57,474 nucleotides of DNA from Granulosicoccus sp. (GTDB taxonomy: Bacteria; Pseudomonadota; Gammaproteobacteria; Granulosicoccales; Granulosicoccaceae), in the NCBI GenBank assembly GCA_023300375.1, contig JALZWO010000090.1, positions 1-57,474 of the forward strand, written 5' to 3'. Position 1 is the stretch's first letter; each line of letters starts with the position of its first letter. Positions 17,474 to 25,914 of the stretch are shown piece after piece. The notes beneath the pieces are model-generated. The model had not been told where the DNA came from. It ran no database searches and saw nothing but the letters and a program-made list of their open reading frames with translations. The translations under genes were made by a program, and so were the position numbers.

Positions 17474-18181
17474 TTACGATTTGAGCTCACTGGTGACAAA
17501 TTCGCCAGTGCGTGTGTAATGCGACAGCAAGAGCTTTACGGCAAGTTCAACATCCCTAGCCAGCACAGCGTCACAAATCATGCTGTGCTCATTGTTGATG
17601 TCGCGCTCTGGGTAGGCGGTGCGCGTAGATAACTGGCGATAGCGCACATTTTGATCATATAACTGAGAACAAAATTTAATCAGAATTGATGAGTCGCATT
17701 CACTTAACAGGGTTTCATGAAACACCTTGTGTAGTGCTTCCCAATCGGCCGGCGTAGCGCAATCTTCCTTATCGTGTAAACGCGACAGCCGCGATAAGCG
17801 ATGATTTGTCAACACAAGTTCTTCTTCCCACTTCGCACTTCGATTAGCCATCGACTCACGTAATGCTTTTTCCTCTAACCAGCAACGTGTTCTCAATAAC
17901 TCCGAGTATTCACGCTCACTGACCTGACACACACGAAAGCCTTTCTGATCTATGCGATCAACCAGTGAATCAGACGTTAATAAACTTAATGCTTCGCGTA
18001 GCGGGCTTGAACCTACGCCGTAAATCGACCTTAGTTCTTCGATCTTCAAGCGTAAACCGGGGGCAAGTTTGGCGCACATGATGTCACGGCGCAAGGAGAG
18101 GTACACGCGCTGGGTTATCGACTCGCCCGAGCCACTGTCGGGCAACAGGCGAAGTTCCAGCGCTGATTCATGTAGAGCCAA
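17474..18181 (-). CDS. GntR-family transcriptional regulator with FCD domain
   Basis: 235 residues. The winged helix spans about residues 20-90 (RVYLSLRRDIMCAKLAPG, VGSSPLREALSLL), with the FCD ligand domain after it. Likely metal/ligand His residues are visible in HKVFHETLL, NNEHSMI and LLSHYTR. Start is probably TTG 18181, two bases after the TAA of the hydrolase gene, so translation is coupled. FCD regulators usually repress catabolic operons and respond to an organic acid. Here the obvious targets are the divergent genes of the adjacent catabolic locus, through the inverted repeat at 19754-19771. Confidence 0.88.
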   Translation of the reverse strand: MALHESALELRLLPDSGSGESITQRVYLSLRRDIMCAKLAPGLRLKIEELRSIYGVGSSPLREALSLLTSDSLVDRIDQKGFRVCQVSEREYSELLRTRCWLEEKALRESMANRSAKWEEELVLTNHRLSRLSRLHDKEDCATPADWEALHKVFHETLLSECDSSILIKFCSQLYDQNVRYRQLSTRTAYPERDINNEHSMICDAVLARDVELAVKLLLSHYTRTGEFVTSELKS

Positions 18182-18183
18182 GA

Positions 18184-19251
18184 TTATTCTGCAGGTAGCC
18201 TAAGCGAAATCAAATCAGTACCTACAATGGTCTTACCCTCGTATCCGCTTTCAGCTACGGCATCTTCGTAATCACTCTCCGACAAACCACCACCAGGAAT
18301 AGGAAATGGCCCTTGTCTTTTGGCATTCAGCGATGGAATTAGATGTGTCAGCATTAAGTGACTGGCACCAGCGCGTTTCGCCATAGCGCCTAGATCAGTA
18401 GCCGTGCTTTGACGAAAATACACGGGCGGTGGAAACCCACTGTCGTTATCAGGCCCCATCACCGGATGTATTGTAGAGTGAACAATAATATCAACCCCCA
18501 TAGACAGCTCCTCCACCTGCGCAGACGTTGACGAATCGCGCGGCGGGACGTTTTTGTCATTACCTGCATCGCCGCCAATAACAACACTGCCAGCGGGTGT
18601 ATTGACGCGGTAGGATGCGTGTCCGGGAATATGCCGGCTGTTAATAGCCTGTACGGTAACATCACCCGATGACCAGACAACTTCAGGTTCTTTAAGATCA
18701 CCAAACGCCACCACGTTGATCAAACCTGTTGGACCTTCAGCTAGTCGTTGCGGATTCTCTAGCAGCCTTTGAGCAATCTCTCCTGATTCAACCAGCGCAT
18801 CGCCGATGTGTTTTGCAAATGAGCGGCCACTCAAGGTATGACCAGCGGGAGATTGTTTATCATCGCTGACCACTAAGTCTACTTTTGGCCCTTGTGAGTT
18901 GAAATGCCAGCGAAGTTGCATTAGCTCGGTAAGTCCCTCGGTATGATCTGAATGCATGTGAGTGATGAATACAGCATCCAACTTGCCTACCTGAACATTG
19001 ACTTGGGACAAACGTTGCGTTGTGCCACGGCCAACATCAAACTGTAAAGCAAGGTCGGTACAACCTGTCTCTGAATCTCCATATTGAACTAGCGTACCTG
19101 CACCCGCCAAACCTTGGAATACAGGTGGCCCCCCTTGCGTGCCTGTGAGAGTGACCACCAGGCAAGGCTCTGCAATAGCCGCTGGGCTAGCAAATGACAG
19201 CGCCGCTGCGATCAACGTTGCAAGAGGGGCTAGGTAAATTCTATTGCTCAT
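18184..19251 (-). CDS. Exported metallo-beta-lactamase-fold hydrolase
   Basis: 355 residues. A signal peptide (TLIAAALSFASPAAIA, cleaved near residue 27) is followed by the MBL fold with the zinc motif THMHSDHTEG (His98, His100, Asp102, His103), a later His in SRHIPGHAS, GGDAGND and LMLTHLIP. The pattern is of the RNase Z/arylsulfatase-like branch rather than true beta-lactamases. A periplasmic hydrolase in a catabolic cluster could release the transported acid from an ester, sulfate ester or lactone; that is inference. GGAG lies 11 bases before the ATG. The GntR gene follows two bases after its stop. Confidence 0.85.
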   Translation of the reverse strand: MSNRIYLAPLATLIAAALSFASPAAIAEPCLVVTLTGTQGGPPVFQGLAGAGTLVQYGDSETGCTDLALQFDVGRGTTQRLSQVNVQVGKLDAVFITHMHSDHTEGLTELMQLRWHFNSQGPKVDLVVSDDKQSPAGHTLSGRSFAKHIGDALVESGEIAQRLLENPQRLAEGPTGLINVVAFGDLKEPEVVWSSGDVTVQAINSRHIPGHASYRVNTPAGSVVIGGDAGNDKNVPPRDSSTSAQVEELSMGVDIIVHSTIHPVMGPDNDSGFPPPVYFRQSTATDLGAMAKRAGASHLMLTHLIPSLNAKRQGPFPIPGGGLSESDYEDAVAESGYEGKTIVGTDLISLRLPAE

Positions 19252-19338
19252 GATGTTTAATGCTCCATTGCTCTGTGGGTTCGGGATTAAGACTGTAGTT
19301 GCAACACGACAGTTTACAAACTGCGTTTAAACACTCGG

Positions 19339-19725
19339 TTAAGACACGGACACACTTTGGGTTGAAAGCGCAGCAGAGAATTGCAAAGAACCCTCATTGA
19401 CGAGCCAGCGCCGAAGTCGGTAACTGCGCACGTTTTCAACATGCATGGGATCTTCATTTGCCAGTGCAACAGCTTCGTCCCAACTCTCACATCGGTAAAT
19501 GACCAGACCCGAGGCTTGCATAAGAGTGCCGGTGTCATCTGATAAAGGACCCGCTAGAAAAAGTTTACCGGCAGCCTCAAGTGCTTTTTGATAGGCAAGG
19601 TGACGCGGCAACACAGCCTTGAGTGTCTCTTCATCAGCTATGGGCGTGCTCTCAACCGCAAACAGTTCAAGCGCAAGAGCGCCGCGTTCTTTAGCGTGAG
19701 ACTTATAAGCATTCCAATCTGGCAT
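19339..19725 (-). CDS. YciI-like dimeric alpha/beta-barrel protein
   Basis: 128 residues. It matches the YCII-related family: LPRHLAYQKALEAAGKLFLA, then GPLSDDTGTLMQASGLVIYR and the SWDEAVALANEDPMH segment with an invariant-type His. Relatives share the fold of muconolactone isomerase and related small ring-opening or isomerase enzymes. In this locus it could act on a lactone or ring-fission product, but no catalytic role is proven for YciI proteins. AGGA precedes the ATG. The gene is divergent from the reductase gene and separated from the downstream hydrolase gene by about 87 bases. Confidence 0.82.
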   Translation of the reverse strand: MPDWNAYKSHAKERGALALELFAVESTPIADEETLKAVLPRHLAYQKALEAAGKLFLAGPLSDDTGTLMQASGLVIYRCESWDEAVALANEDPMHVENVRSYRLRRWLVNEGSLQFSAALSTQSVSVS

Positions 19726-19753
19726 TGACGACTATCCTATTTGACTTTTTGGC

Positions 19754-19771
19754 AATCAATAGTAATTGATT
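19754..19771. promoter_or_regulatory. Perfect 7-4-7 inverted repeat, candidate GntR operator
   Basis: AATCAAT-AGTA-ATTGATT lies in the 120-base divergent region between the YciI-like gene and the reductase gene. A second half-site-like TTGATC occurs at about 19795. FCD-type GntR regulators bind short AT-rich inverted repeats of this size. The regulator gene is the last gene of the leftward arm, making it the natural ligand for the site. Confidence 0.6.
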
Positions 19772-19849
19772 AATAATAAAAGTGGATTTTTATTGATCTA
19801 AGACAAAAATGTGGGTATTTTGAGTAATCCAATACGAGAGAGCAAGTTT

Positions 19850-20518
19850 GTGAGCGCAAGTGACACTGAACAAAACCTAGAGCAACAACGCTCAGCAGCG
19901 CAACAAGATATTCGAGATTTAAGACAACGCATCACTCATCTCGACAATGCCTCCATCGAGCTCATTCTTTCAAAAGCGCGGTCGCACTACGCGTGGACAG
20001 ACGCGCCGATATCCGAGCAGCAAATACGCACTCTCTACGACATCATCAAAATGGGCTCTACCAGTATGAACGGTTGCCCTGCCCGTTTTGTGTTTGTCAC
20101 TAGTGACGAAGGCAAAGCAAAAATAGCTAAATCACTAAAGCCTGCCAATCTTGCAAAAGTTGTTGGTGCACCACTCACTGTCATTGTTGCGTACGACCGC
20201 GAATTCTGGAAAGAACTGCCGTATCTCTTCCCGCATGAAGACAGGCGTCCTATGTTTGCGAACAACGAAGAATACAGCGTAGATACCGCGTATCGCAATT
20301 CAACCTTGCAGGGCGCGTACCTTATGATTGCTGCCAGAGCCATGGGATTTGATATTGGTGCCATGAGTGGCTTTTCCAATCAGGTTATCGACGATGAATT
20401 CTTCGCCGGCACCACCGTTCGTTCCAATTTTTTATGCAACATAGGCGTCGCTGATGAAACAGCACTGTTTCAGCGCCTACCTCGATTTGAATTCGATCAA
20501 GCTTGCACCATTGTCTAA
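19850..20518 (+). CDS. RutE/HadB-like flavin reductase (malonic semialdehyde reductase family)
   Basis: About 222 residues from GTG 19850, with GAGAG upstream; GTG 19811 would add 13. The nitroreductase-fold RutE subgroup is recognised from ARSHYAWTDAPISEQQIRTL, KMGSTSMNGCPARFVFV, VGAPLTVIVAYDREFWK, LFPHEDRRPMF, TAYRNSTLQGAYLMIAARA and GAMSGFSNQVIDDEFF. RutE reduces malonic semialdehyde to 3-hydroxypropionate in pyrimidine degradation, but no other rut gene is present here. It may instead reduce a semialdehyde or nitro compound formed in this pathway. The first gene of the rightward arm, it is followed by the TRAP transporter. Confidence 0.85.
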   Translation: MSASDTEQNLEQQRSAAQQDIRDLRQRITHLDNASIELILSKARSHYAWTDAPISEQQIRTLYDIIKMGSTSMNGCPARFVFVTSDEGKAKIAKSLKPANLAKVVGAPLTVIVAYDREFWKELPYLFPHEDRRPMFANNEEYSVDTAYRNSTLQGAYLMIAARAMGFDIGAMSGFSNQVIDDEFFAGTTVRSNFLCNIGVADETALFQRLPRFEFDQACTIV

Positions 20519-20695
20519 CCTGTTTGCACAAATCAGACTGTTGCCCAAAAGTGCAGTCAAGTGGCCTAATTTCTTAGTATTTATTGTTGAGGTTGTATCA
20601 GTAAAAAAATAGAGAAACACAAAAATCGGCAAAACAAACCCGGCCTGACCTCAGCCGTTTTGATAGCCGATACATCAAATGTCCAGAGGAATTGT

Positions 20696-21793
20696 ATGAC
20701 GATCACGCACAAGAGAAACACACTAGGAATTCTAGCTTTTGCGACGGCAACACTGTTCGCAGGTGTACTACCTTCAACGGTTAGTGCTACTGAATCGCTC
20801 AGCATGATTGCTATTGACGGCTACCCAGAACGATCTATGTGGGTAAGAGAATTTTCCGATTTCTTTATTCCACGAGTTAATGAAGAGCTGGCCAAATCGG
20901 GTAACTATTCTGTAAATTGGCAAGAAGCTTACGGTGGTCAAATTGTTAAGCCTCGTGGTGTATTAGAAGGTATAAAACTCGGACTCGGCGACATTGGTAT
21001 CGTCACTACAATTTTTCATAACTCAGCACTACCTAGTCAAGGTATCTCAGCGGTCACGCCATTCATTGCTGCAGATGCGCGAGTGGTAGCAACGGCTGTT
21101 GATGAAATTGCACGCGAATTTCCTCAAATGAACAAAGAGCTGGATGCAGAAAATCAAGTGTATCTGGCCACAGGCGTTGTCCTGGACACCTATCAAGTGT
21201 TCTCGAAAACCCCCATTAGTTCTTTAGCTGATCTGGAAGGCCAAAAAGTAGCAGGTGCTGGATACAATCTTCGCTATCTGGAAGGCATCGAAGGGGCTGC
21301 GGGTGTGCGTGGTGGTTTACCCAATTTTTATAACATGCTGCAAACAGGCTTGGTTGATGCAGCGATGCTTTGGCCTGAATCAGCAATGACTTTCAAGATC
21401 GGAGAAGTAGCACCCTATATGCTCAAGGTTGACCTTGGTGCAGTCAATTCAAAGACTGTCACCGTCAATAAAGACGTATGGGAACAACTCCCTGATGAAG
21501 TAAAACAGGTGTTGCAATCGGTGGCCGTGGAATACCGCGACCATATTGCTTCTATTGCTATGGACGCCGCAGCCGTGTCTTTAGAGGCTTACATCGCCGC
21601 TGGCGGTGAAGTGACTGAACTCTCAGCCGAGGCACGCGCCGACTGGGCAAACTCAATGCCTAACATTGCGAAAGACTGGGCAGAGACGCTGGATCAATCT
21701 GGTGCGCAAGGCTCGGATATGCTCCGTGCCTACATGGATAAGTTAAAAGCTGCCGGATTTACACCGGTAAGAGATTGGGCCGCAGAGCTATAG
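20696..21793 (+). CDS. dctP: TRAP transporter solute-binding protein (DctP family)
   Basis: 365 residues from the ATG at 20696, selected for AGAGGA upstream; an ATT-type upstream extension is not supported. A signal peptide (LAFATATLFAGVLPSTVSA) precedes a DctP-fold binding protein with NWQEAYGGQIVKPRGVLEGI, the hinge region KVAGAGYNLRYLEG and NMLQTGLVDAAMLWPESAM. It captures a carboxylate in the periplasm and hands it to the membrane subunits encoded next. The ligand is unknown; linkage to the dioxygenase suggests an aromatic or other organic acid. Confidence 0.92.
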   Translation: MTITHKRNTLGILAFATATLFAGVLPSTVSATESLSMIAIDGYPERSMWVREFSDFFIPRVNEELAKSGNYSVNWQEAYGGQIVKPRGVLEGIKLGLGDIGIVTTIFHNSALPSQGISAVTPFIAADARVVATAVDEIAREFPQMNKELDAENQVYLATGVVLDTYQVFSKTPISSLADLEGQKVAGAGYNLRYLEGIEGAAGVRGGLPNFYNMLQTGLVDAAMLWPESAMTFKIGEVAPYMLKVDLGAVNSKTVTVNKDVWEQLPDEVKQVLQSVAVEYRDHIASIAMDAAAVSLEAYIAAGGEVTELSAEARADWANSMPNIAKDWAETLDQSGAQGSDMLRAYMDKLKAAGFTPVRDWAAEL

Positions 21794-21845
21794 ATCAAAT
21801 AAGAAGTAATAGATACTTAATTCTTCGCGCAAATCGAGGCGAGTA

Positions 21846-22487
21846 ATGAAAGTGGCAAAAGCGGTAGGCGCAACGTTTTATAGGCTTGCTATGGCTTCAA
21901 ATGCGCTTGGCACCTTGGTTATTTTTGGCCTTATAGTCGTGATGAACGCCGACGTTTTTTCCCGAAACTTTCTCGACGCACCTATCCGCGGTGTTGTCGA
22001 GATGGTTATCTTCTCGCTGGTGCTTATTGTTTTTCTACAGCTACCTGATGTAGTACGAAAAAACCGCTTAACGCGCTCTGATGGTTTTCTAGTAATAGGC
22101 CGATCTCGATTCCCCGCAGTGGCCAACATACTCGATCGAGCCATCGACATAAGCGCAGGCATTTTCATGGCATTAATCACGTGGATTATGTGGCCCGAAT
22201 TGGTTGAAACATTTGAATCCTGCCACTTCCTCACTGCCCCAGAATTCGGGCCAGCACAAACCGGCGAGCTGCTGGTTGATCTAAAAACCGCTTTAGCACG
22301 CTGCGATTACTTTGGTACCCCTGGAATTTTCACAGCCCCCTGGTGGCCTGCAAACCTTGCCATCACTTTCAGCACAGCTCTGTGTTCTATCCTGTTCTTC
22401 TTAAAGGCCATACTCGGTGAACATGCTGTAGTGGCTGAAGGCCCAGCTGATGTAATACCGGCTGCTGTAAGAGATAAAAAGGTATGA
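21846..22487 (+). CDS. dctQ: TRAP transporter small permease (DctQ family)
   Basis: 213 residues, four membrane helices; the DctQ core is visible as VVMNADVFSRNFLDAPIRGV, EMVIFSLVLIVFLQLP. It is longer than the usual 160-180 residues because of an insert around residues 125-160 (CHFLTAPEFGPAQTGELL). GAGGCGAG precedes the ATG. Its 3' end overlaps the DctM gene by four bases (ATGA), a coupled pair. Confidence 0.9.
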   Translation: MKVAKAVGATFYRLAMASNALGTLVIFGLIVVMNADVFSRNFLDAPIRGVVEMVIFSLVLIVFLQLPDVVRKNRLTRSDGFLVIGRSRFPAVANILDRAIDISAGIFMALITWIMWPELVETFESCHFLTAPEFGPAQTGELLVDLKTALARCDYFGTPGIFTAPWWPANLAITFSTALCSILFFLKAILGEHAVVAEGPADVIPAAVRDKKV

Positions 22488-23794
22488 CGCCAGTAGAAGT
22501 CGGATCACTGTCTGTTGTGGCCATCATTGTTTTAATCTACCTTGGCTTTTATATCCCGGTCGCGTTAGGGCTCGTCTCGTTTGCCTCTATCTGGATAATC
22601 AGCGACAAACCCATTCTAGCGTTCAACTTCTTGAAAGTTGCTGTGGGTGATGGCGTCACCGAATACCCTTTTGCCACTATTCCTCTATTTACTGTGATGG
22701 GGCTACTGGTGTCGAAGGCGGGTCTTGGAACAGACATCTATACCGTGCTTAATCGCATGTTCATTAAGCTCACTGGCGGTATAGGCATGGCCACGGTAGG
22801 CGCAAACGCCATATTTGCAGCGGTTACAGGCTCGTCCATAGCCTCCGCCTCTGTGTTTACTCGTATAGCTGTGCCTGAGATGCGTAAGCTAAACTACAAC
22901 AAGCGTTTTGCTGTAGGCGTGGTTGCAGGCTCCTCAGTGCTAGGTATGATTATCCCTCCCAGTGCCATGCTCATCATTTACTCTTTCGTTTCAGAGCAAT
23001 CGGTGGGCGATATGTTTTTGGCGGGTATCGTGCCCGGCTTAATATTAGCCTCAGCCTATATTGCCTGGATATTTATTGCCTCAAGAATACGCCCCTCCTA
23101 CCTTGGTACGAATCTTCATTCGCACCAAAGCCAAGCGTTGTCTTGGTTTGAAATCATTGACAAAACGGTACCCACCATTGGCTTGATCACTGTTGTGCTC
23201 GGCGGCATTTATACCGGCTGGCTCACCCCCGTTGAAGCCGGTGCAACGGGCGCCTTAGCAGCGTTTGTTATCGCTTTAATGCGGCGCTCAATAACGGTAA
23301 AAGGGCTTTGGGAGACAGCGCTAGAGACAGGCCACATAACCGCAGCTATTTTATTCCTCATTGCTATGGCATCACTGTACAGCCGCATGTTGGGATATGC
23401 AGGGTTACCCAATGCATTAGAATCGATACTGCAAACCTACGAACTTGGCTTTGTCGAGGTCATGACAATTTATGTGTTGCTGATGTTGTTCCTCGGTACC
23501 ATTTTGGACACCGCATCCATCATTCTTATTGTGGTACCTCTATTCATCACCTTGGTTGAATCCATGGGTATGAGCCTTGTCTGGTTTGGTATCGTCACGG
23601 TTATAGGGGCAGAAATAGGCCTACTGACTCCTCCTTTGGGAATCTCTTGCTTTGTCATTAAAACGAGCCTGAATGATCCAGAGATCTCTTTGAAGGATGT
23701 CTTTCTGGGCGCACTACCCTTTGCGTTCATCATGCTGCTGGTGCTGATTGTTCTAATACGCTTTCCGGTGTTGTCCATCGGCATTCTGGGCTAG
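22484..23794 (+). CDS. dctM: TRAP transporter large permease (DctM family)
   Basis: 436 residues, about 12 membrane spans. Typical DctM segments are AVTGSSIASASVFTRIAVPE, SVLGMIIPPSAMLIIYSFVS, GWLTPVEAGATGA and LLTPPLGISCFVIK. It forms the sodium-driven transport channel with DctQ and receives substrate from the binding protein encoded upstream. It overlaps the DctQ gene by four bases. Confidence 0.94.
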   Translation: MTPVEVGSLSVVAIIVLIYLGFYIPVALGLVSFASIWIISDKPILAFNFLKVAVGDGVTEYPFATIPLFTVMGLLVSKAGLGTDIYTVLNRMFIKLTGGIGMATVGANAIFAAVTGSSIASASVFTRIAVPEMRKLNYNKRFAVGVVAGSSVLGMIIPPSAMLIIYSFVSEQSVGDMFLAGIVPGLILASAYIAWIFIASRIRPSYLGTNLHSHQSQALSWFEIIDKTVPTIGLITVVLGGIYTGWLTPVEAGATGALAAFVIALMRRSITVKGLWETALETGHITAAILFLIAMASLYSRMLGYAGLPNALESILQTYELGFVEVMTIYVLLMLFLGTILDTASIILIVVPLFITLVESMGMSLVWFGIVTVIGAEIGLLTPPLGISCFVIKTSLNDPEISLKDVFLGALPFAFIMLLVLIVLIRFPVLSIGILG

Positions 23795-23866
23795 TCCTAT
23801 GCACAAATATATCGCACTTAAAAAGATGCCCTTGCCTCATAACCTCATTAATAACGAGTTGCCCAC

Positions 23867-24745
23867 ATGCGCACAGTAAGCACTGACACAATCACTCAGT
23901 CGTTCATTGACTATATGGGCGAAGACACCGACGAACGCACACGCGTGGTGCTCTGTTCACTGGTTAAGCACTTGCATAACTTCGCCCGAGAAACTGAACT
24001 TACCCACGATGAATGGCGAAAGGGACTTGAGTTGTTGTTCGCAGCGGGGTCTATTTCCTCACCTGAACGCAATGAATTTGTTCTGTTCTCAGACGTGCTT
24101 GGAATGTCCTCCTTGGTTGACATGATGCATTCCTCCGCAGAGGCAACGCCGTCAAGCGTGCTAGGCCCATTTCATGTGCTGGGTGCACCAGAGCTGGCTG
24201 TGGGCGGTGATATGCGTGGAGACAACGACGGTGAAGCTGTTGTCGTGTCAGGCAAAGTGCTGAGCACTGATGGCAGTATGATTAAAGGTGCCACTCTAGA
24301 AATTTGGCAAACCGCAGAAAACGGCCTGTACTCAGGCCAAGATGCAGCTCAGCCAGAATACAATTTACGCGCTCGCATGAAATCGGCAACTGATGGTCGC
24401 TATTTATTTTCAACCGTTCGGCCAGCGCCTTACACTGTGCCCGAAGACGGGCCTGTGGGCGAGCTGCTGCGTGCAACAGGAAGACAGCCTTGGCGTCCGT
24501 CTCACCTTCACTTTATTGTATCGGCGCCGGGGCACAAAACACTAGTCACAGAGGTGTTCCCGAGTGACGATCCTTATCTGGACAAGGATGCTGTTTTTGG
24601 TGTTAGAGAACGATTGATTATGGAATACAAACCTGACACGAACCATGAAAATTTACCTGATGAGCTAGCCATTAAATCAAAGCTGGCAGATGAATCGTTT
24701 TTCACGGTAAATTTCGATTTTATTTTGAAAACCACATCCAACTGA
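23867..24745 (+). CDS. Intradiol ring-cleavage dioxygenase, hydroxyquinol 1,2-dioxygenase-like
   Basis: 292 residues. An N-terminal Dioxygenase_N domain (about 20-95) precedes the catalytic sandwich. The iron ligands are all visible: Tyr155 (NGLYSGQD), Tyr189 (PAPYTVPEDGPVG), His213 and His215 (WRPSHLHF). The PxPEDGPVGELL...GRQPWRPSHLHF pattern is that of hydroxyquinol 1,2-dioxygenases rather than plain catechol enzymes. These insert O2 between adjacent hydroxyls; hydroxyquinol would give maleylacetate. No maleylacetate reductase gene is seen nearby, so the real substrate may differ. It follows the TRAP genes after 72 bases. Confidence 0.92.
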   Translation: MRTVSTDTITQSFIDYMGEDTDERTRVVLCSLVKHLHNFARETELTHDEWRKGLELLFAAGSISSPERNEFVLFSDVLGMSSLVDMMHSSAEATPSSVLGPFHVLGAPELAVGGDMRGDNDGEAVVVSGKVLSTDGSMIKGATLEIWQTAENGLYSGQDAAQPEYNLRARMKSATDGRYLFSTVRPAPYTVPEDGPVGELLRATGRQPWRPSHLHFIVSAPGHKTLVTEVFPSDDPYLDKDAVFGVRERLIMEYKPDTNHENLPDELAIKSKLADESFFTVNFDFILKTTSN

Positions 24746-24811
24746 CAATCTGTTGTCCATATACTGGATAACCAATATCACTGTTTGTACATGGATAAAG
24801 GAGTAATTTGA

Positions 24812-25792
24812 ATGCATGTCGGTTTTATAGGATTAGGCAATGTTGGATCTAAACTCGCTGGAAGCGTTATTCGCAATAGCCTACGGCTGAGTGTTCTGGA
24901 TCTGGATTTACGTGCTGCAGATCCGCTTGTACAACAAGGTGCAACGCTCGGTCGTAATCCCAGACAAATGGCTGAAGATTGCGATGTACTGATCACTTGC
25001 CTACCCTCACCCGCCGCTAGTGCCGCAGTAATAGAAAACCCAGATGAAGGTGTACTGGCGGGGATAACATCAGGAACTGTCTGGGCCGAGATGAGTACCA
25101 CCGATGAAGCGGAGGTACTCCGATTGGGCGCCAAGATTATCAACGCTGGTGGCCTAGCGGTAGATTGTCCTGTGAGTGGTGGATGCCATCGGGCAGCCAC
25201 AGGAAACATTGCTATCTTGGCAGGCTGTGATCGTTCCACCTTTGACAAGGTATTGCCCGTGTTAACCACCATGGGGCGTCGAATTCTACACACAGGCGAG
25301 CTGGGTACCGCATCAAAACTAAAGGTGATGACTAACTATTTGGCCACGGCTAATCTTCTGACGTTGTGCGAGGCATTAGTCACCAGCAAAGCCTCTGGTC
25401 TGGATCTGGCCGTAACCTACGAAGCCATAAAAATCTCCAGCGGCAATTCATTTGTCCATGAAACTGAAAGCCAGGTCATTCTCAATGGTTCTCGCGACAT
25501 TAACTTCACTATGGATTTAGTGCTTAAAGATATCGGCTTGTTTCAACAAATGGCCGAGCGAGCTGGAGTCCCCCTGGAAATCAGCCCTCTAATGATTGAT
25601 ATTATGAAAGACGGAGCTGCCCGCTACGGTGAACGCGAAGGATCACCTAATATTATTCGTCGCTTGGAGGAGGCTTGCAATGTGCAAGTGTTAGCCGATG
25701 GATTTCCTGCACAAATGATCGATGATGAACCCGAAGCACCCGGCTACGAAATAAAACCAAACACCGCGTCTTCACGAGCTATTTACGCTTAA
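24812..25792 (+). CDS. Beta-hydroxyacid dehydrogenase (3-hydroxyisobutyrate dehydrogenase family)
   Basis: 326 residues. The NAD(P) motif GFIGLGNVG is at 4-12, the substrate loop CPVSGGCHRAATG at 119-131, and the catalytic KVMTNYL with Lys171 and Asn175 is intact. Family members oxidise or reduce short beta-hydroxyacids/semialdehydes such as 3-hydroxyisobutyrate or tartronate semialdehyde. AAGGAG lies nine bases before the ATG. A weak palindrome (TCCA-N5-TGGA, 24756-24768) in the leader may be regulatory. In this locus it probably handles a ring-fission-derived hydroxyacid. The C-terminal 40 residues extend beyond the usual length. Confidence 0.88.
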   Translation: MHVGFIGLGNVGSKLAGSVIRNSLRLSVLDLDLRAADPLVQQGATLGRNPRQMAEDCDVLITCLPSPAASAAVIENPDEGVLAGITSGTVWAEMSTTDEAEVLRLGAKIINAGGLAVDCPVSGGCHRAATGNIAILAGCDRSTFDKVLPVLTTMGRRILHTGELGTASKLKVMTNYLATANLLTLCEALVTSKASGLDLAVTYEAIKISSGNSFVHETESQVILNGSRDINFTMDLVLKDIGLFQQMAERAGVPLEISPLMIDIMKDGAARYGEREGSPNIIRRLEEACNVQVLADGFPAQMIDDEPEAPGYEIKPNTASSRAIYA

Positions 25793-25835
25793 ACATGACC
25801 TCCGCACAAAGATGTTTGAAGAATGTCACTCTACT

Positions 25836-25847
25836 CACACCGGTGTG
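25836..25847. promoter_or_regulatory. Perfect 12-bp palindrome upstream of the FAH-family gene
   Basis: CACACCGGTGTG lies about 70 bases before the ATG at 25915, in the 122-base gap that separates this gene from the dehydrogenase gene. It may be an operator or a chance palindrome. It is unlike the AT-rich repeat at 19754. Confidence 0.3.
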
Positions 25848-25914
25848 TCCAACACCATTGATACACCAGTAAGCTGTTCAATTAACCGTCACTTACCACA
25901 TTAGGATATTTTCT

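Noticed and set aside
19850-20518. A complete rut (pyrimidine) pathway
   Set aside because: Only a RutE-like enzyme is present; no rutA, B, C, D, F or G genes are nearby.
24756-24768. TCCA-N5-TGGA palindrome as GntR operator
   Set aside because: Arms are only four bases and it does not resemble the stronger palindrome at 19754.
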